Positions 1 through 12,240 of a DNA stretch of 64,000 nt are shown in pieces. The stretch comes from Ligula intestinalis (lineage: Eukaryota > Platyhelminthes > Cestoda > Diphyllobothriidea > Diphyllobothriidae). The first letter of the stretch is position 1, and every line of letters starts with the position of its first letter. The notes under the pieces are model-generated. The model did not search any database, was not told the DNA's origin, and saw only the letters and a list, made by a program, of their open reading frames with translations. The translations under genes were made by a program, and so were the position numbers. The stretch is from the NCBI GenBank assembly GCA_036362985.1, contig JAYGXS010000004.1, positions 12,637,011 through 12,701,010 of the forward strand. Direction: 5' to 3'.

Positions 1-2514
1 TCACAGTGCAACACCGCCGCGTTAATAACAAATTTCTATATATGAAAACCAAAAAACGTTTGAATATGATAGCACACGTAGAATAGCTGTCGTGAAAAAC
101 GATTACAAAATGATTCAAGCAATACATGGATGTGATCAAGGAAAATATGCATTAATATATTAGTCTAAAATTCTGTAGCTTACCATTTGTGTGTATAGTA
201 CACAACGTTAGTGGCATTTATGGAAAATTTATATTTTTAAAGTGAGTCATGTTAAAAAATCACGTTGGCATAATTGGATAGCACGTACTTTTCTTACATA
301 AAGGTCGCACATTAAGACAATTTCTAAACCGAACTTTATTGGAAAGAAAAGCGATTTGAAAATGAATCAAAGAAAAGACTCAAGGAAACTTCAAGTAAAC
401 TTTGGTAAATCTAAGATTTGCACCCATCTCATTAAAAATAAAAACCTGATCTGAGTATCGATAGGGAATATCGAGATTTGGCGGATGTTCCGTGATGTTA
501 TAGCGGCTAATAGCTGAAAAAATCTCAGTCCGCAGTATGGATCATAAAACGGACGATGCGTGCAGGTTTTTCTATGAAATCTTACTCCAATAACAAGGAC
601 GCATCCTATGGCGCTTGTACTATTTACGTAAACGCTATGTACTTTCCATCCCAGAACAAAACAGAAAGGAACCTAACGAAAAAAGAAGATGCAAATGTAA
701 CACTGTGTTTAAAAGACCTCGACGTCGGTCGTCATCAATATGAATTCCCGAAATCTCAGTGGCCAGAATTGAAATTTTAGAGAAAGAAGCTGCATCCCGA
801 AAAATCTACTGTTCGAAACCTGTAGATGTGCATCGGGGAATCAATTTTGGCCTGTTAGGTTCACTATGACTCACTTGATGACTTAACAAACCAGTTATTA
901 TTCGCACACCAATAATGTTATTTGAAGGCAATCATCCTAACGCAAGAATATAAAGACACGCAACGGATTTATACTTGTAACTATATGAATGACTGACGAA
1001 TATGTATAGTAAAGCACTGTCACAATATACCAACGCATCACCTGCACATACAGATGAAATGCCTACCAGCTATTCGACCATTTTAACGCAGTATTCTCAG
1101 GACGGATGTGCGTAAATGCCACTGCTCATAATAAACACATGTTGGTATGCTACTCACTATTGTATAGTAACAAGTTAATTTTATAAATATTATGTATTTG
1201 AATGCAGTTTTCAATGGGGTCCTCAAAGGCATTGCTACTGCTATAAATATACTCAACTATACTGAACTAATATCAAAAATGCCAATGAGCTTCGCTCAAA
1301 AACCTTCGGAATTTTCTTCGGAATTAACGAAGGAATTATAAATTTACTCGAGTCCTTTTACATAAGCGCGGCTTTCGAATTTGAGCCACCCTTTTTTTTG
1401 CTCTCCATTCACGGGGGAATTTATTATTCTACACCATCCACTCTAATCCTCTGCTTTGTTTGTCTGCATTTGTGATCATGAGGTCATATCTACAGTACAT
1501 TGCTACCTTTTCAAATGCACGAAAACAACATATCACCATTCCAATGTTTGTCAAATGCGGCCAATCTGTCGCATATGCAATTCACCAACAACACCAACAT
1601 CGACAATTCGCTGTATGATGACAACACGAAGAAAAAAGCGTGTGAAGAAGCGGAAATGGAGAAGTTAAAAGCCGATTTGCCTCCATAGTTGATGAGAATG
1701 TCGTGAAAAACTTGACTTGTGAGTATAACATGACCTTTTACCTTTGTTCTTTTAAAAATGATCCCTTATTTAACTTACCATCTACTCTCCGTGAATGGAG
1801 CCATTATTACTAAAAATTAAGGTTTGTAAAATCCTAAATATAGCATTCTTCTTAAAAAAAATGAGCAAAGAGCGTGTGTCTCCTTAATGCCGGGAGGGTA
1901 ATATTATACCTTTCTGTCAATCGACAAGATTTTCAGAAGTAATATTTGGTAGACGCAAAGCCCAGGGATTCTATGGCGGGAGAGCAGGAAAATAAAATTT
2001 CGTGAGGATTTACTACTGTGAAAGTATCAGTTACTGTGATAATGACTGCAAATCGATCAAGATTTCAAGCCTTGTCCATCGAAATCGCGAAAAATGATTA
2101 CGGAAGATTACATTGTTAGGAAAATTAGATGGTCAGTGGTAGAGTGACTTTTGACAATGGAAGCTTGTATGATTCCGAAACGTCAGGACAATAAACCTTT
2201 GATTCCTGTGATCGCCAGTTCAAAGTTATATCTATACTGTCATAGGTTACTTTCAGCCCTGAAGTTTCGGATCGGCATCTTTTTCTGAATATTAATTGTT
2301 GACTACTCAACTCTTACTGCAATAAGATGACCTTTCTGACAGCCTCGTAACTCAGACTAGATGGCTTTTTGCATTTGAGCGGATTTATCGCTGTTATGGA
2401 AAACATATGCATGTAAATTCGACGTAGCTTGGATATTCACTCCCCACTTTTGCTCTAAAATGAAAATTTCAGACGACTTTCACAGGTCTATAGTCGTGGT
2501 ATAAAGGCTGCTCC
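1..2514. other. No gene recognised
   Basis: AT-rich sequence in which I see no domain, no credible splice-linked exons and no recognisable transposon core. Two short open frames exist (about 556-780 and 1500-1688, plus strand), but neither resembles a family I know and neither has convincing splice sites. This part is most simply intergenic or decayed repeat. Confidence 0.5.
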
Positions 2515-2542
2515 TTGTTTATTGTTTATTGTTTATTGTTTA
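2515..2542. repeat. Short tandem repeat (TTGTTTA)x4
   Basis: Four exact head-to-tail copies of the heptamer TTGTTTA. It lies about 600 bp upstream of the first LINE and may be the remnant tail of an older insertion. Confidence 0.9.
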
Positions 2543-3170
2543 TTCACCTAATTGATAACGATTCACCGTCCACAATTTTACAAGTGCCTGATGTAATGCC
2601 TCTGTGACTCTATTATCTAACGTTCGGTGCCAGACCAATTCACTAGAAGCCGGCTTGTGTATAGTCCGAGCCAGCACAGGCAGTGCGCGTACGTAAGGCT
2701 TCAAACTCGCTGTTATTTATTTAGATGAATACAATAGGTTTTCATGTAAAAACGGTTATTGAAACCATTTAGAGAATATCTGGGTATTTTTGTAAAAAAA
2801 GACAGCCATGACAATGGTTGACCTCGTCTGACCACACCCGCTGAGTGGGGCTGTGTTTTGGCAGGGAACATCGTGTGGGAAAACAGGGATGCTGAAGCCA
2901 ATTCTGCCAAACTCCATTTACGTCAGAAAATTTCATTTGCCATTCACTAGAGTAGCTACAGAAAACGACCGTCTACGTGAATTTAGATTGAACGATTTAC
3001 ATTTATCTCTATTTCGGCACACTGCTCATTATTTCGCATCTACCAGAATAGAAGAAAAATCGTAGTAAAGGTCCAGGCCCTGGGACTTTGTTCAGTTAAA
3101 TTCGGTTAAGTTTGATGATAAAAGCAGGCATGAGCCCCTGAGTACACTATTGCCAAAGTAAACTCTGCAG

Positions 3171-3850
3171 ATGAATTGCAAACGTTCGAAAGAGACCCTA
3201 AAAAATGACAATTTAGGCGTGACTTTTAACTTTTTAAATAAAATGACGGAGCTCAGAACAGTAGCTATTGAGCTTGATCCAGATGTTATTTGCATCACTG
3301 AATCTTGGGCTCACTCTCTCATCTCTGACTCAACGTTCGCTATGGATAATTTTAGTTTGTACCGACAAGACCGCATTGAAAAACGCGGCGGTGGTTGCCT
3401 TCTTTATATCAAATCATCTTTTGTACATTTCCCGTTTCATCTGAACATTTCGTCGTTTTCGGGAGATGTCTGCTTTATTTCAGTCATCTTCCCGCACAAT
3501 AAAAAAGCTGTAATTGGCTGTGTCTATAACCCCTCATGTTATTCTGGTAATGTAAGTGCGCTCTGCGAATTGTTTGCAAAAGTTGCAGAAGCTGCAGTTG
3601 ATGTCAAAATAATCATAGGTGATTTTAATCTGCCAGACCTTGACTGGGAGGCATATACTTGTCCGCCAAAATTTCAGAAATTGGTAGAAACTATTAACTT
3701 TGCAAACATGTCACAACTGGTCAGTTCAGTGACTAGAAATAAGAGCATATGAGATTTAATTTTTACAAATGACGTCCACCCTCTCTTTATGAATTTTCAT
3801 CGTGATCTCTTCACAAGCGACCACGCATTAATGCAGTGTTGTTTTCCAGT
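3171..3850 (+). pseudogene. LINE AP-like endonuclease domain (broken)
   Basis: The frame encodes the exonuclease-endonuclease-phosphatase fold used by LINEs to nick target DNA. Visible landmarks are PDVICITESWAH (metal-binding Glu motif), GGGCLLYI, IIGDFNLPDLDW (catalytic Asp/Asn) and, after an in-frame stop near 3750, TSDHALM (the SDH motif). The stop between the GDFN and SDH motifs breaks the domain. The reverse transcriptase follows directly downstream. Endonuclease identity is secure from motif order; activity is not expected. Confidence 0.85.
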
Positions 3851-4136
3851 CTCCCTTGCTGCAAAGCCTGAGGTAAAATGCTATAACCTCGAGTTTGCTT
3901 ACGCAAACCATGAACTCATAAATGACTTCGTAAGTACTCTAGAATGGCATACTATTTTTTTAACTAATGATCCAATCTTTTTTCAATGAACCTTTACAAA
4001 ACCTTACAAAAAAAATTCAGACTTTTATCCAACTTAAGCCTATTAAATCAAATTCAGCTTCCTCTACCGTTCCACATTTTCTCCAAAATAGACTTAAAAA
4101 TTATGGAGGCAACTTAGGGATCCGTCTAATAGCTCT

Positions 4137-5536
4137 TTGTCGGTGCACTTAAGGATAGCGCAAATATTTGAAAAAGCGCTAAAAATAAGGCTTATACGAG
4201 ATAGGCGTAGAGATTCCCTGGCACTAAATGGTGCTAACTCTTCCAAATCCGTTGCTCAACTCTTCCGTTTTCGGTCATCCGCTAAGCTTCAGAAAGTCAT
4301 TCCGCCTTTACTCGATAGTAGTAATCATTTTGTTACAGAGGATTTGGCCAAAGCAGAAATGTTCAATTCCTTCTTTGCCAAGTTCTTTACTATTGAGACT
4401 AGTCCAACACGCGAAATACCTCTGATGTGTGATGCAAATCTCACTACAATTGATTTCTCACCTGCAAGTATTCATAAAGAAATAGCTCATCTCAACAATT
4501 CACATTCAGTCGAGACGGATAACATTCCAAATTCATGTATTAAGCAAATAAGAGAGTTTCCTCCTTTACTGAGCAAATTATTGACAATATTTCTCGAAAA
4601 CGGTTTTTTTCCTGATTCTTGGAAAACTTTTATTGTAATTCCAATTTTTAAATCTGGTACTAGATCCGACATTAAACATTATCTCGGTGTTAGTAAAACA
4701 CCCTCTCTAGCTAAACTGTTTGAAAAATTAATCGCGAATAAAATTACAGATTTTGCATGAGCTATCAAATTTTAAATATATCTCAGCATGGTTTTTTACC
4801 GGACCGATCTTGTGAAACATGTCAGATGTCTTTTCTTAATCTACTTACTTCTCTTCGTACCGATCATTAATCTGTGGTAGTCATCTATTTTGATCTTAGT
4901 AAGGCATTTGATAAAGTACCTCACAGGAGGCTCCTAGCCAAACTAGAGGCTATAAGATTTCGTAGTCCTCTTACTGACTTCATCAGATCTTATCTTTCAA
5001 ATCGATAGCAAAAGGTCTTAGTGGGATCCTCATACACTACTCCTACCGCAATTTTGAGTGGTGTCCTTGAAGGTACCATGCTAGGTCCTCTGCTCTTCTT
5101 GGTTAACATAAATGATATCTCATTGAGTGTTAAACACTTCCAATCTTATATTTATGCAGATGATCTCAAGTGTGTTTACTCCTTCTCTAACTCTACGGCC
5201 GCGAGATGCCTAGAACAAATTCATTCTGATCTGCACGCACTTTCAGCGTGGAGCTCAAAATGGCAGATGGAGTTCTCACCTTCTAGGTGCCGATGCATGT
5301 GCTTTGGGCCTGAAAGGCTGCCACAACCTGTTATTTTTCAAGGTTACCCAATGACTGAATGTTCCAGTATCAAGGACCTAGGATTAAGCTACACCAATAA
5401 ATTAGACTTTTCTCCTCATGCCGATAGAATTACAGCCAAAGCCGCACAGAGTTGCGGCTCTTTTTCTTATAATTTCTATTTTCCTGAAATGAAATTAAGA
5501 CTTTATCGTATGTTCGTGCTTCCCACCTTAGAATAA
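4137..5536 (+). pseudogene. LINE reverse transcriptase (broken)
   Basis: Reverse transcriptase in at least two frames. N-terminal fingers are read from 4137 to 4760 (FPDSWKTFIVIPIFKSG, then a KTPSLAKLFEKL-like segment). After a frame change come HGFLPDRSC, the first catalytic aspartate in YFDLSKAFDKVPHRRL near 4890, then from 5021 the GVLEGTMLGPLLFL segment and YADD at 5153-5164. The second catalytic site is therefore intact, but stops near 4870 and 5007 and frame changes show that the copy is dead. A C-terminal piece at 5844-6032 (FLWNKSPIELSSLS, typical of LINE C-termini) is in another frame. Confidence 0.9.
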
Positions 5537-6959
5537 TGTTGCCCCTTTTTCTGTCTCATGAATGAAGTTAGCCCTTCAAAAATTGAACAAATTCAAAAAA
5601 AATCACACGAAAACTGCTGTGTCCGACAGCTTCTAATACTTGTTACTCAAATAGATGTCAATTAACGAAACTAAGGTTCCGGTGGGTCACGAGATTGGAA
5701 GCAGGCTTTTGCCTCCTTTTTCGGCTCAATAATAGCACAAATTTACCCAGGACTTCTGTAATTAACCCGTCAGCCGTCCCTACAACCTAAGACACTCGGC
5801 ACTTTTTATACCCCCTCCTGCATCTTCCTCATGTAAACGCTCGTTGTTTTTCGCTTCCAGATATAGCTTTCTTTGGAATAAATCACCAATCGAACTAAGT
5901 TCGTTAAGTAGACTGTCTGCTTTCAAACGGAGACTGCACATCTATCTTAACACTGATTCTATTAACCTATTCTCCTCATCTTTTCCGAGCAGCTTTCTCC
6001 ATGACTCCGAGAAAGGACCATTGGGAATTTAGGAGATTTGCTTGAAACTATTCTCTCTGCCTCGTGTCCCCCAAGAACCTAGATGTTTCCATTAACCACC
6101 GCTGAATCAAACGAAGCCACGCTGAAGTACTCAGTCTAAAATGCTACAATTTCGTTGACTACTCACCTTCATCAGACCACCCACACCTATTTCTGCTCTA
6201 CTAATATGTTCCTACTACAATCTTCTTAAAGTTTATTCTCTTGCACACTTTTTGAACATGGAGGCCCGTTGAACACTGTCTCCATTTTCACTGTAAAAGT
6301 TTTTTTAACTGCCATAAGTTTTCGTTTTTAGTTCAAAATTACCTGCAAAACATTGCTCAATATTACCCCAAAAAGACAATTTCTGCTGACATTATTACGA
6401 CTTTCTGGTCTACTTGCACATATTGTCAATTTTTTTTAATTTATATTTTTTCGAAATTAACTTTGTACAGATAGTGCCGTACCGGCGCTGAAAAATATAA
6501 ATTCCAAATTGATTGGACCACGTGTGGGCCAACGGTTATGGACGCCTTAGTAAGTGCGTCATTGCGTCTGGCGGTAGCATCAGCCTAGAGCTTTTTCCAG
6601 ACCGATTGAGGTATAGACACTGTGGGTTGAGGCCAGAATGGGGGAGACATTGTGCGTACGTTTGGGTACGCCTCAGTCACGCATCTGGCAGCAGTGGCGG
6701 TATGGTCCACGACAACTTTATGAATTCACCCATTTTTATAAGTTAAGACATGCACGAACATATTCTTAATCCTTGAGGAATTAAGAATACTCAACTTTAA
6801 AAGTTTCTAATTATGGGCTTCCCTCAGGCGTCAGTCAGTATATTTGAGGAAAAAATAGGCTTGCGCATTTGAACTCCCTATTTTTAAATCAAAATCTCAA
6901 GAAGCATCAACAATGTTTACAAGTTTTCGGTGAGGAAAATATTGACCGTCACATGGTGC

Positions 6960-7490
6960 AGTGGTGTTTCAAGGTAAATTGGTCACATAGTGCACGTTGT
7001 GCTGTAGCATGTGTATATCAAGGCGGTGTTTGATTATTTCCACAGATTGGGACATAAAAATCGCCTCGGGAAGGTTATTCCACGGGTCCACGACCCGATC
7101 AGAGAAAAAATTCTTCCTCACATCCAAACGTCCTTGTAGTGGCGAGTTGGAAAAAGTCGTCACACATGAGAGCGCAATCCAAGTCACGCACGCTACCGAA
7201 GATTTGTATCAAATCTCCGCGTAATTGCCTATAACTCAGAGGAAAGAGATTAAGGTTATTTAAGCGCATCTCATATGGTAGTGAACCTTGGCCTCTTACT
7301 AATTTTGCGGCCCGCCGTTTCACCCTTTCAAGAACGTCATAATCCTGCCACATCCACGGTCTCCAGGCTTGAATCGCGTACTCAATATGTGGTCTTATGA
7401 AGGTACCGAAGATTTTCGAGAAATAGTCTTCATAAAATCCGTGAACGCTCGCTTGATGGAGTAAAACATTGAAGTTGCAGTTTAAGCGGT
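6960..7490 (-). pseudogene. LINE reverse transcriptase C-terminal fragment
   Basis: Minus-strand reading gives the region following the catalytic core of LINE reverse transcriptases: QDYDVLERVKRRAAKLV, then LPYEMRLNNLNLFPLSYRQ, then DPWNNLPEAI. One frame change separates the last two segments (around 7100-7190). The same arrangement (EKFQRRATNLV ... RFNIFPLYYRQ) occurs in the plus-strand LINE at 24.8-25.1 kb, so the two belong to related families. No catalytic core is present; it is a 5'-truncated relic. Confidence 0.8.
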
Positions 7491-7599
7491 CTTACAATAT
7501 TGTGTAGGAGGTTTGAGGTTGTCTGTCATCCAGATGCCAAATAAGCTTGCATTATCACCTCATGCACAGATATGTGGGTTGATATCGCATATTTTTTTC

Positions 7600-8180
7600 C
7601 TTTAAAGAAATAACGTTAAAACTATACCGCATGTTTGTTCTCCCTATACTAGAATACTGCCATCCCCTTTTTGGTCTTCTGAACATGAATGACCGTAGTA
7701 AGATTGAAAAGGTTCAGCGAGTTTTCACTCGTTAAATATTTTCTCTTTCTGTGTCTAGTATTTCTTATACAGATAGATGTCAGTTAGCAGACATTAAATT
7801 TCTTTGGGTAAGAAGACTCGAAGCTGGCATATGCTTTCCGTTACGCGTTAACCATAATCCTAATATCCAAAAAATTAACGCCCTCACTCCGGTTAACTGA
7901 CATTGCGCCACTCGATTCTCCTCCATGATAATTTTACCACGCCGTAGCTCCACATCTAACCGTTGTCGTTTTTTACCTTCAAATATGCTTTTATTTGGAA
8001 CAATCTTCCACTCGAAATTAGGTTGTCTACTACATTATCGATTTTCAAAGGCGAAATATGTAAGCATTTAAATTTGGAGGAAATTAAGTCGTAACTGTCT
8101 GTTTCCTTTCAAACACGCAATTTGTAGATTTCGAAAAGGGTCCTCCTGGCATTTGAAGCTGTTCCCACGATATGGTTACC
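7600..8180 (+). pseudogene. LINE 3' fragment, same family as 3.15-6.5 kb
   Basis: A frame-broken 3' piece reading LYRMFVLPILEYCHPLFG and then KIEKVQRVFTR, followed by an RRLEAG-like segment. The equivalent of the first phrase occurs at about 5510-5550 of the upstream LINE, so this is a second, 5'-truncated copy. It contains stops near 7735 and no catalytic core. Confidence 0.75.
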
Positions 8181-8529
8181 TTTGAGGTTATTGCTTGGCC
8201 GCCAAATTATCGGTGGATTCTGGAGTCTGGTGGGTCACATCTGGGTGATGTTGCCTTGAATTTCACTGCCCTCTTCTGTTGTTCCGGATGACCCCTTCTT
8301 AACTCACCGCTATATTATTTTTCCCATGACAATAAACGTCCCGAACCCTCAACAATAGGATCCCATCTAACTGTACCATGCTACCTTTTAAGGCAGTATT
8401 TTCTCCTACATTTTTTTGGAAATCGGTGGCTCGCTGAACTCATCCACCGATGTAGGAGTTTTTTTACTGCCCAGCTCATTATTTTATAAGAGTTCGTTGT
8501 TAAAATGAAATATTTTTTTATTTTTTATT

Positions 8530-9390
8530 ATTTTCATGATAGCACTAAGTTTGTAATGAAAGGGCCCACTGGGCCTAAAATATACAATTTATTTATTATT
8601 TATTATCTTTCTGTATTGCTGCTTCTGGGAGTGGAATTCCGTTTAGATGGTAGGGTCGCACATCAAGGACCGGCTTTCGAGTTCCCAGGCGCAATAGAGT
8701 GCATTTTTTCGAATTGAAGGACAGCAGCCATTTATGCGACCAATCGTTTAATCAACAAAGAATTTCCTGGAAGTTACCTCCATCGGCAGCACTCTTAATG
8801 ACCTTCCATATTTCTAAATCATCTGCAAACATGGTAAACTCACAGTCCAATTCCTGCACACAATCATTAACGAACAAGAGAAAGACTCCGAGTACTGAAC
8901 CTTGCGGAACTCCACTCTCGATGACTGCCGGCCTTGATTGTTTTTGACACACACACAGTTTCGGAACGACCAGTGAGGAAATTCTCAATCCACGTAAGAA
9001 GTCTGCCTACGATACCCATCAGTTTCAACTTGTGCAGGAAATGCTGGTGTGGAACATTGTCGAAGGCCTTCCGGAAATCAATGTAGGCCGCATGTACGGG
9101 TTCCTATGCATCAATTGCCCTTGTTCAGCAAGTTTGGTACACAGGAACTACCCCAACTAAAGCCATATTGCACATTCGACAAAATATTGTGAGTTTCACA
9201 ATATATCGTCAATTCCTTCCTGATGATCTTCTCCATAACTTTGCAGCATATGGAGGTCAGGCTCACGGGTCTGCAGTTGTTTGCTGCTGCACGACTACAC
9301 CTCTTGCAATGCGGTGTAATATGTGCTGTTTTCAAATCCGGAGGAAGGATTCCAGTATCAAAATATTTCTGGCAAATCATAGAAAGTGGT
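8530..9390 (-). pseudogene. LINE reverse transcriptase core fragment
   Basis: Minus-strand reverse transcriptase. From high to low coordinates it reads PPDLKTAHITPHCKR, RPVSLTSICCKVMEKII, the first catalytic motif AAYIDFRKAFDNV (about 9055-9100), SGVPQGSVLG and FADD (about 8820-8830). Both catalytic aspartate motifs survive, but the frame shifts between segments. The low-coordinate end (about 8542-8605) contains an AATAAATAAATT-like tail with a TTTAGGCCC motif that recurs at about 28935-29000 on the other strand, which suggests a shared LINE 3' terminus. Confidence 0.85.
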
Positions 9391-9815
9391 TTATAATAAT
9401 ATCTTTATTATGCCAGTTACAGGCAATTTTAAAGAGTTGGTAATGCACCTCTTGGGCGCCTTCCAACACCTCGAAGACCGGAAAAAACCTAAAAAAAACT
9501 ACCTATGTTGCAGCCAGCGCTGTTTTATTCAGGTTTTGTGTTTTGTCAATACTGGGTGAGAAAGCAAAGTAGTTTCAAGTGAAAAACCTGACTTCAAAGG
9601 TATGATACGAACGGAATATATGTACAGTTGTAAGCTGAGTTGATACATCAGCAGGAGAAATGTTGCATATCGCTTAAGGACATTAGTTCAAGACGGATAG
9701 GGTTGGTACAAGAACACAGTGTTCTCAGTCTTCCTTCAATGGTTGTCGGCAAAAGTTGCGCGCTATCGGCTGAAGGGTTAGCCGATTGCGGGCCGCAGCT
9801 TCAGCAGCATTATCT

Positions 9816-10460
9816 TCAGCAGGATTCAAAGTCCATGGCGCCATCAGAGTGAAAGAGAGATTCCACCGAGTCAGCACCCAAAATTCGTGAAAGTTGTCCT
9901 GAATGTAGAAAACTAGTTATAGTTCTCTTAAACATAAGGGAGTTTTGCTGGGTTTTAATACTTTTGGGCAGCTTATTCCAGATTGATATGGCATTTACTG
10001 AAAAGAATTGCCGGTACATAACTGTACGTTCCATAAGAAGAAATAAAAATACGTCTCGATGACTGGCGCGTCGAGAGTGCTCAAGCTGCCTTATTGTACT
10101 ACGAGGATTAAAGATTTGACCATTTAAAAGTTTAAACAGTAAAAAAATATCCTTCTGCAATCGACGAAGACATAAGGGATCAAGATTAATAAGTTCGCAC
10201 CTTTTTTGGTAGGTTAAGTTACGGTGTTCTGTAGTGAACACACTTCTAGTGAAGAAGTGCTGCACCGATTCTATTTTCCTCCGTTCACTAGTGCGAAGAA
10301 GATTGAATAGGGGCGAACAGTATTCAAGACTAGGTCTCACGTACACATTATAAAGGCTAGTTCTAACCTTTATGGTCTTAAAACTTCTTAGGATAAATCC
10401 GGTGGTTCGGCGTGCTTTCGAGACTATCCGGGCACAGTGCTCTGACAGATTGAGACTATT
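9816..10460 (-). pseudogene. LINE reverse transcriptase C-terminal region
   Basis: Open for 176 codons on the minus strand (10346-9816). It reads VRPSLEYCSPLFN, KIESVQHFFTRSVF, YQKRCELINLDPLCLRR, DIFLLFKLLNG and SIWNKLPKSIK, the canonical C-terminal region of LINE polyproteins. Just upstream (10460-10350) ARRTTGFILRSFKTIKVR-like sequence continues the same protein. It probably belongs to the same element as the endonuclease segment at 10598-11217, across the assembly gap. Confidence 0.85.
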
Positions 10461-10587
10461 AGACTATGATAAGCCCAAATTCTTGATAACATCTGGGACA
10501 TTTATTTCGTGATCATCCTTGCTTAATTCCAGTTGGTGATCGTCACCAACGACCATAACGGAACATTTATGCCATGAAAGTGTGAGG

Positions 10588-10597
10588 NNNNNNNNNN
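10588..10597. other. Assembly gap (10 N)
   Basis: Ten undetermined bases. On the minus strand the sequence before the gap is a LINE endonuclease middle section, and the sequence after it is already deep in the reverse transcriptase (KCSVMVVGDDHQLEL region). The missing stretch would normally encode the endonuclease C-terminus and most of the polymerase, so the ten Ns probably stand for a much longer unresolved repeat, or join two copies. Confidence 0.95.
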
Positions 10598-11217
10598 AAG
10601 TCCCCTGCTGCATGAAATGCCTGCGAGATACAAAGATCGTAGTCCACATTGGCATTAGGTGGGCGACAAACACAGCCAACGAGTAAGGAGTATTTATTTT
10701 TTAGAACAACTCGTAGCCGGCAGCTCTCCTCCACCGCTGTGAATGCTGGATAGTCCAACGGAAGAAATGAAAGTGGCTGCTTTATATAGATGCAGCTTCC
10801 TCCGCCACGGCCATTGTTTTGATCGTTCCGAACGCATGCCTAGCCAAGAACAGAAAGTTCAGAGTCAGCTACACAGGCCGATGCCCATGTCTCAATTACC
10901 ATAACAATGTCTGGGCGGTTGACGAAAATCAGAGTCTGGAGCAGGGGCATTTTATTAAGCAGTGACATGGCATTTAAAACGACTAATTTAAGAGGGCATG
11001 TCTTAGGTTTCGGTGGCGGGACAACTAGGCTGTCACTGTTACCGGCTTCGACCAGAGAGATGTCCTTTTGACTTGAACTATTTTTCCCTCGCTTATTTTG
11101 AGATTTGTCTCGCCATTGGTTCTCCGTTTCTCCAGCTCTATCATGAACTGTCTCATCTTCATCCGCTCTTCCAACTCGTAATCCGGCTGAAAAAAAGCAG
11201 AGGTTGCCGTTCACCAC
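10598..11217 (-). pseudogene. LINE AP-like endonuclease N-terminal part
   Basis: Reading from 11217 downward gives a basic, low-complexity leader (residues about 20-60, rich in Glu, Asp, Lys, Gln and Ser), then LKLVVLNAMSLLNKMPLL (the endonuclease entry, a LNxxS variant), RPDIVMVIETWA (the metal-binding Glu motif), GRGGGSCIYIKA and YSLLVGCVCRPPNANVDY. A stop near 10840 separates two parts. The domain stops at the assembly gap before the GDFN motif. The leader starts MVNGNLC; a related leader (MVNDSLC) opens the fragment at 29089-29391. Confidence 0.8.
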
Positions 11218-11300
11218 TGTAAGACCGCCCGACTGGCTTCATGATCAACCATCAGGGAGGTGAGACTGGAGGAGGCCATCGCGGACAATCAGGGTCGAAT
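11200..11300 (-). repeat. LINE 5' untranslated segment shared with 29.4 kb
   Basis: About 100 bp containing CCGCCCGACTGGCTTCA, AACCATCA and GGAGGAGGCCATCGC. Nearly the same order is found at about 29375-29460. Both sit just upstream (minus strand) of an ATG opening MVN(G/D)(N/S)LC. I interpret it as the 5' untranslated region of one LINE family. Confidence 0.7.
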
Positions 11301-12017
11301 AGGTGAGGGAACGGAAGCGGTTACGTGATCATCACCGAAACGCCGGAGATGCGACCTTGTGGACTGCGGAGTCCAGCGACGACCTGCCGAAAATAGCAGA
11401 ACCGCCATGAGCGTGACTAGAGACCACAAAGGCCATCGTCAGGGTTGTAAAACGGGGAACGGCAATGATGACTGGACAGAGAAGGGGAGGAAATGCCATT
11501 GCAAATATTACTCTATCGAAGAATAAATAGAAATATATGGAAAACAATTTATAATAAATATAACCACTTCATATACCAGGGGGACCTTTTTCAAAGTCCA
11601 AAAGTTGTGTGTTTTGCAAAGGAGACGGATAACAAGGACTGTTTATCTTCTGAAGTTAAGTGTTTACGTAATTTGGCTTTGAAAACTGCTAAGTTAGACG
11701 ACAGCCTAATTTCGAGGGGAATATTATTCCAGGGGAAGACATATTTGGAGGCAAAAAGCGAGAATGGTTCGATGTGGGGCTAAAGGGGGGGGTGTGAAGC
11801 TAAAGGGGAGATAGTGGACAATGACTTTGCATTAGGTGGAACAACCGCTCCTTACATTTATTCCAGTCCTCAGTGACATCCCCGGAGAAAATGAGACCCC
11901 AGTCTATTTGTGATGCCTGACATATTCAGTCATAATACATAGTAACGGACAATGTATTAATGTTGCTTATAACGCATACAAAATGATACACGTCAACTGC
12001 AAAATATAATGTGATCT

Positions 12018-12240
12018 AGACGGAATGGACACAGCATGTATTTTGGAAACCTTGCATTCAAGTGTAGCAGTCCATAGGGTTCGAAATTATTCTGTAATTG
12101 GAAATCTGAAAAAGGAAAAATGCCATATTTCAAGCATAAAATTAAAAGATGACTCAATTTTTCTACCAGACGAGTACAAAAATAATATTCTTATTCATGT
12201 TTTCTATGAAATAAATAGGAAGTTATAGGGGCATTGGAAA
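12018..12240 (+). repeat. Diverged relic of the repeat at 15.4-15.6 kb
   Basis: The order cacagc...tggaaaccttgcattcaagtgtagca, then a Lys-rich AT stretch, then ACAAAAATAAT and ATTCATGTTTT, is matched with many substitutions by 15418-15620 (the spacer and right arm of the large inverted repeat). The open frame through it (12025-12228) is therefore probably incidental. Confidence 0.55.

Larger units (their letters stand above)
3150..6500 (+). mobile_element. Degenerate non-LTR retrotransposon (LINE), endonuclease + reverse transcriptase
   Basis: A long but broken LINE in the order AP-type endonuclease, reverse transcriptase, C-terminal region, 3' untranslated region. Coding segments change frame several times and contain internal stops. 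The 3' part (about 6040-6500) is non-coding and AT-rich. The same family is seen again as a 3' fragment at about 7600-8180, where the phrase around LYRMFVLP recurs. Clade assignment (CR1/Jockey-like group) is my inference from the APE-endonuclease plus YADD-type reverse transcriptase layout. The 5' boundary is uncertain. Confidence 0.85.

Noticed and set aside
556..780. 74-codon plus-strand open frame as a gene
   Set aside because: No recognisable domain, no supported splice sites and no conserved neighbour; it is short enough to arise by chance.
1500..1688. 62-codon plus-strand open frame with a charged C-terminus
   Set aside because: No family resemblance, and overlapping frames are equally open; the charged end comes from an A-rich stretch.
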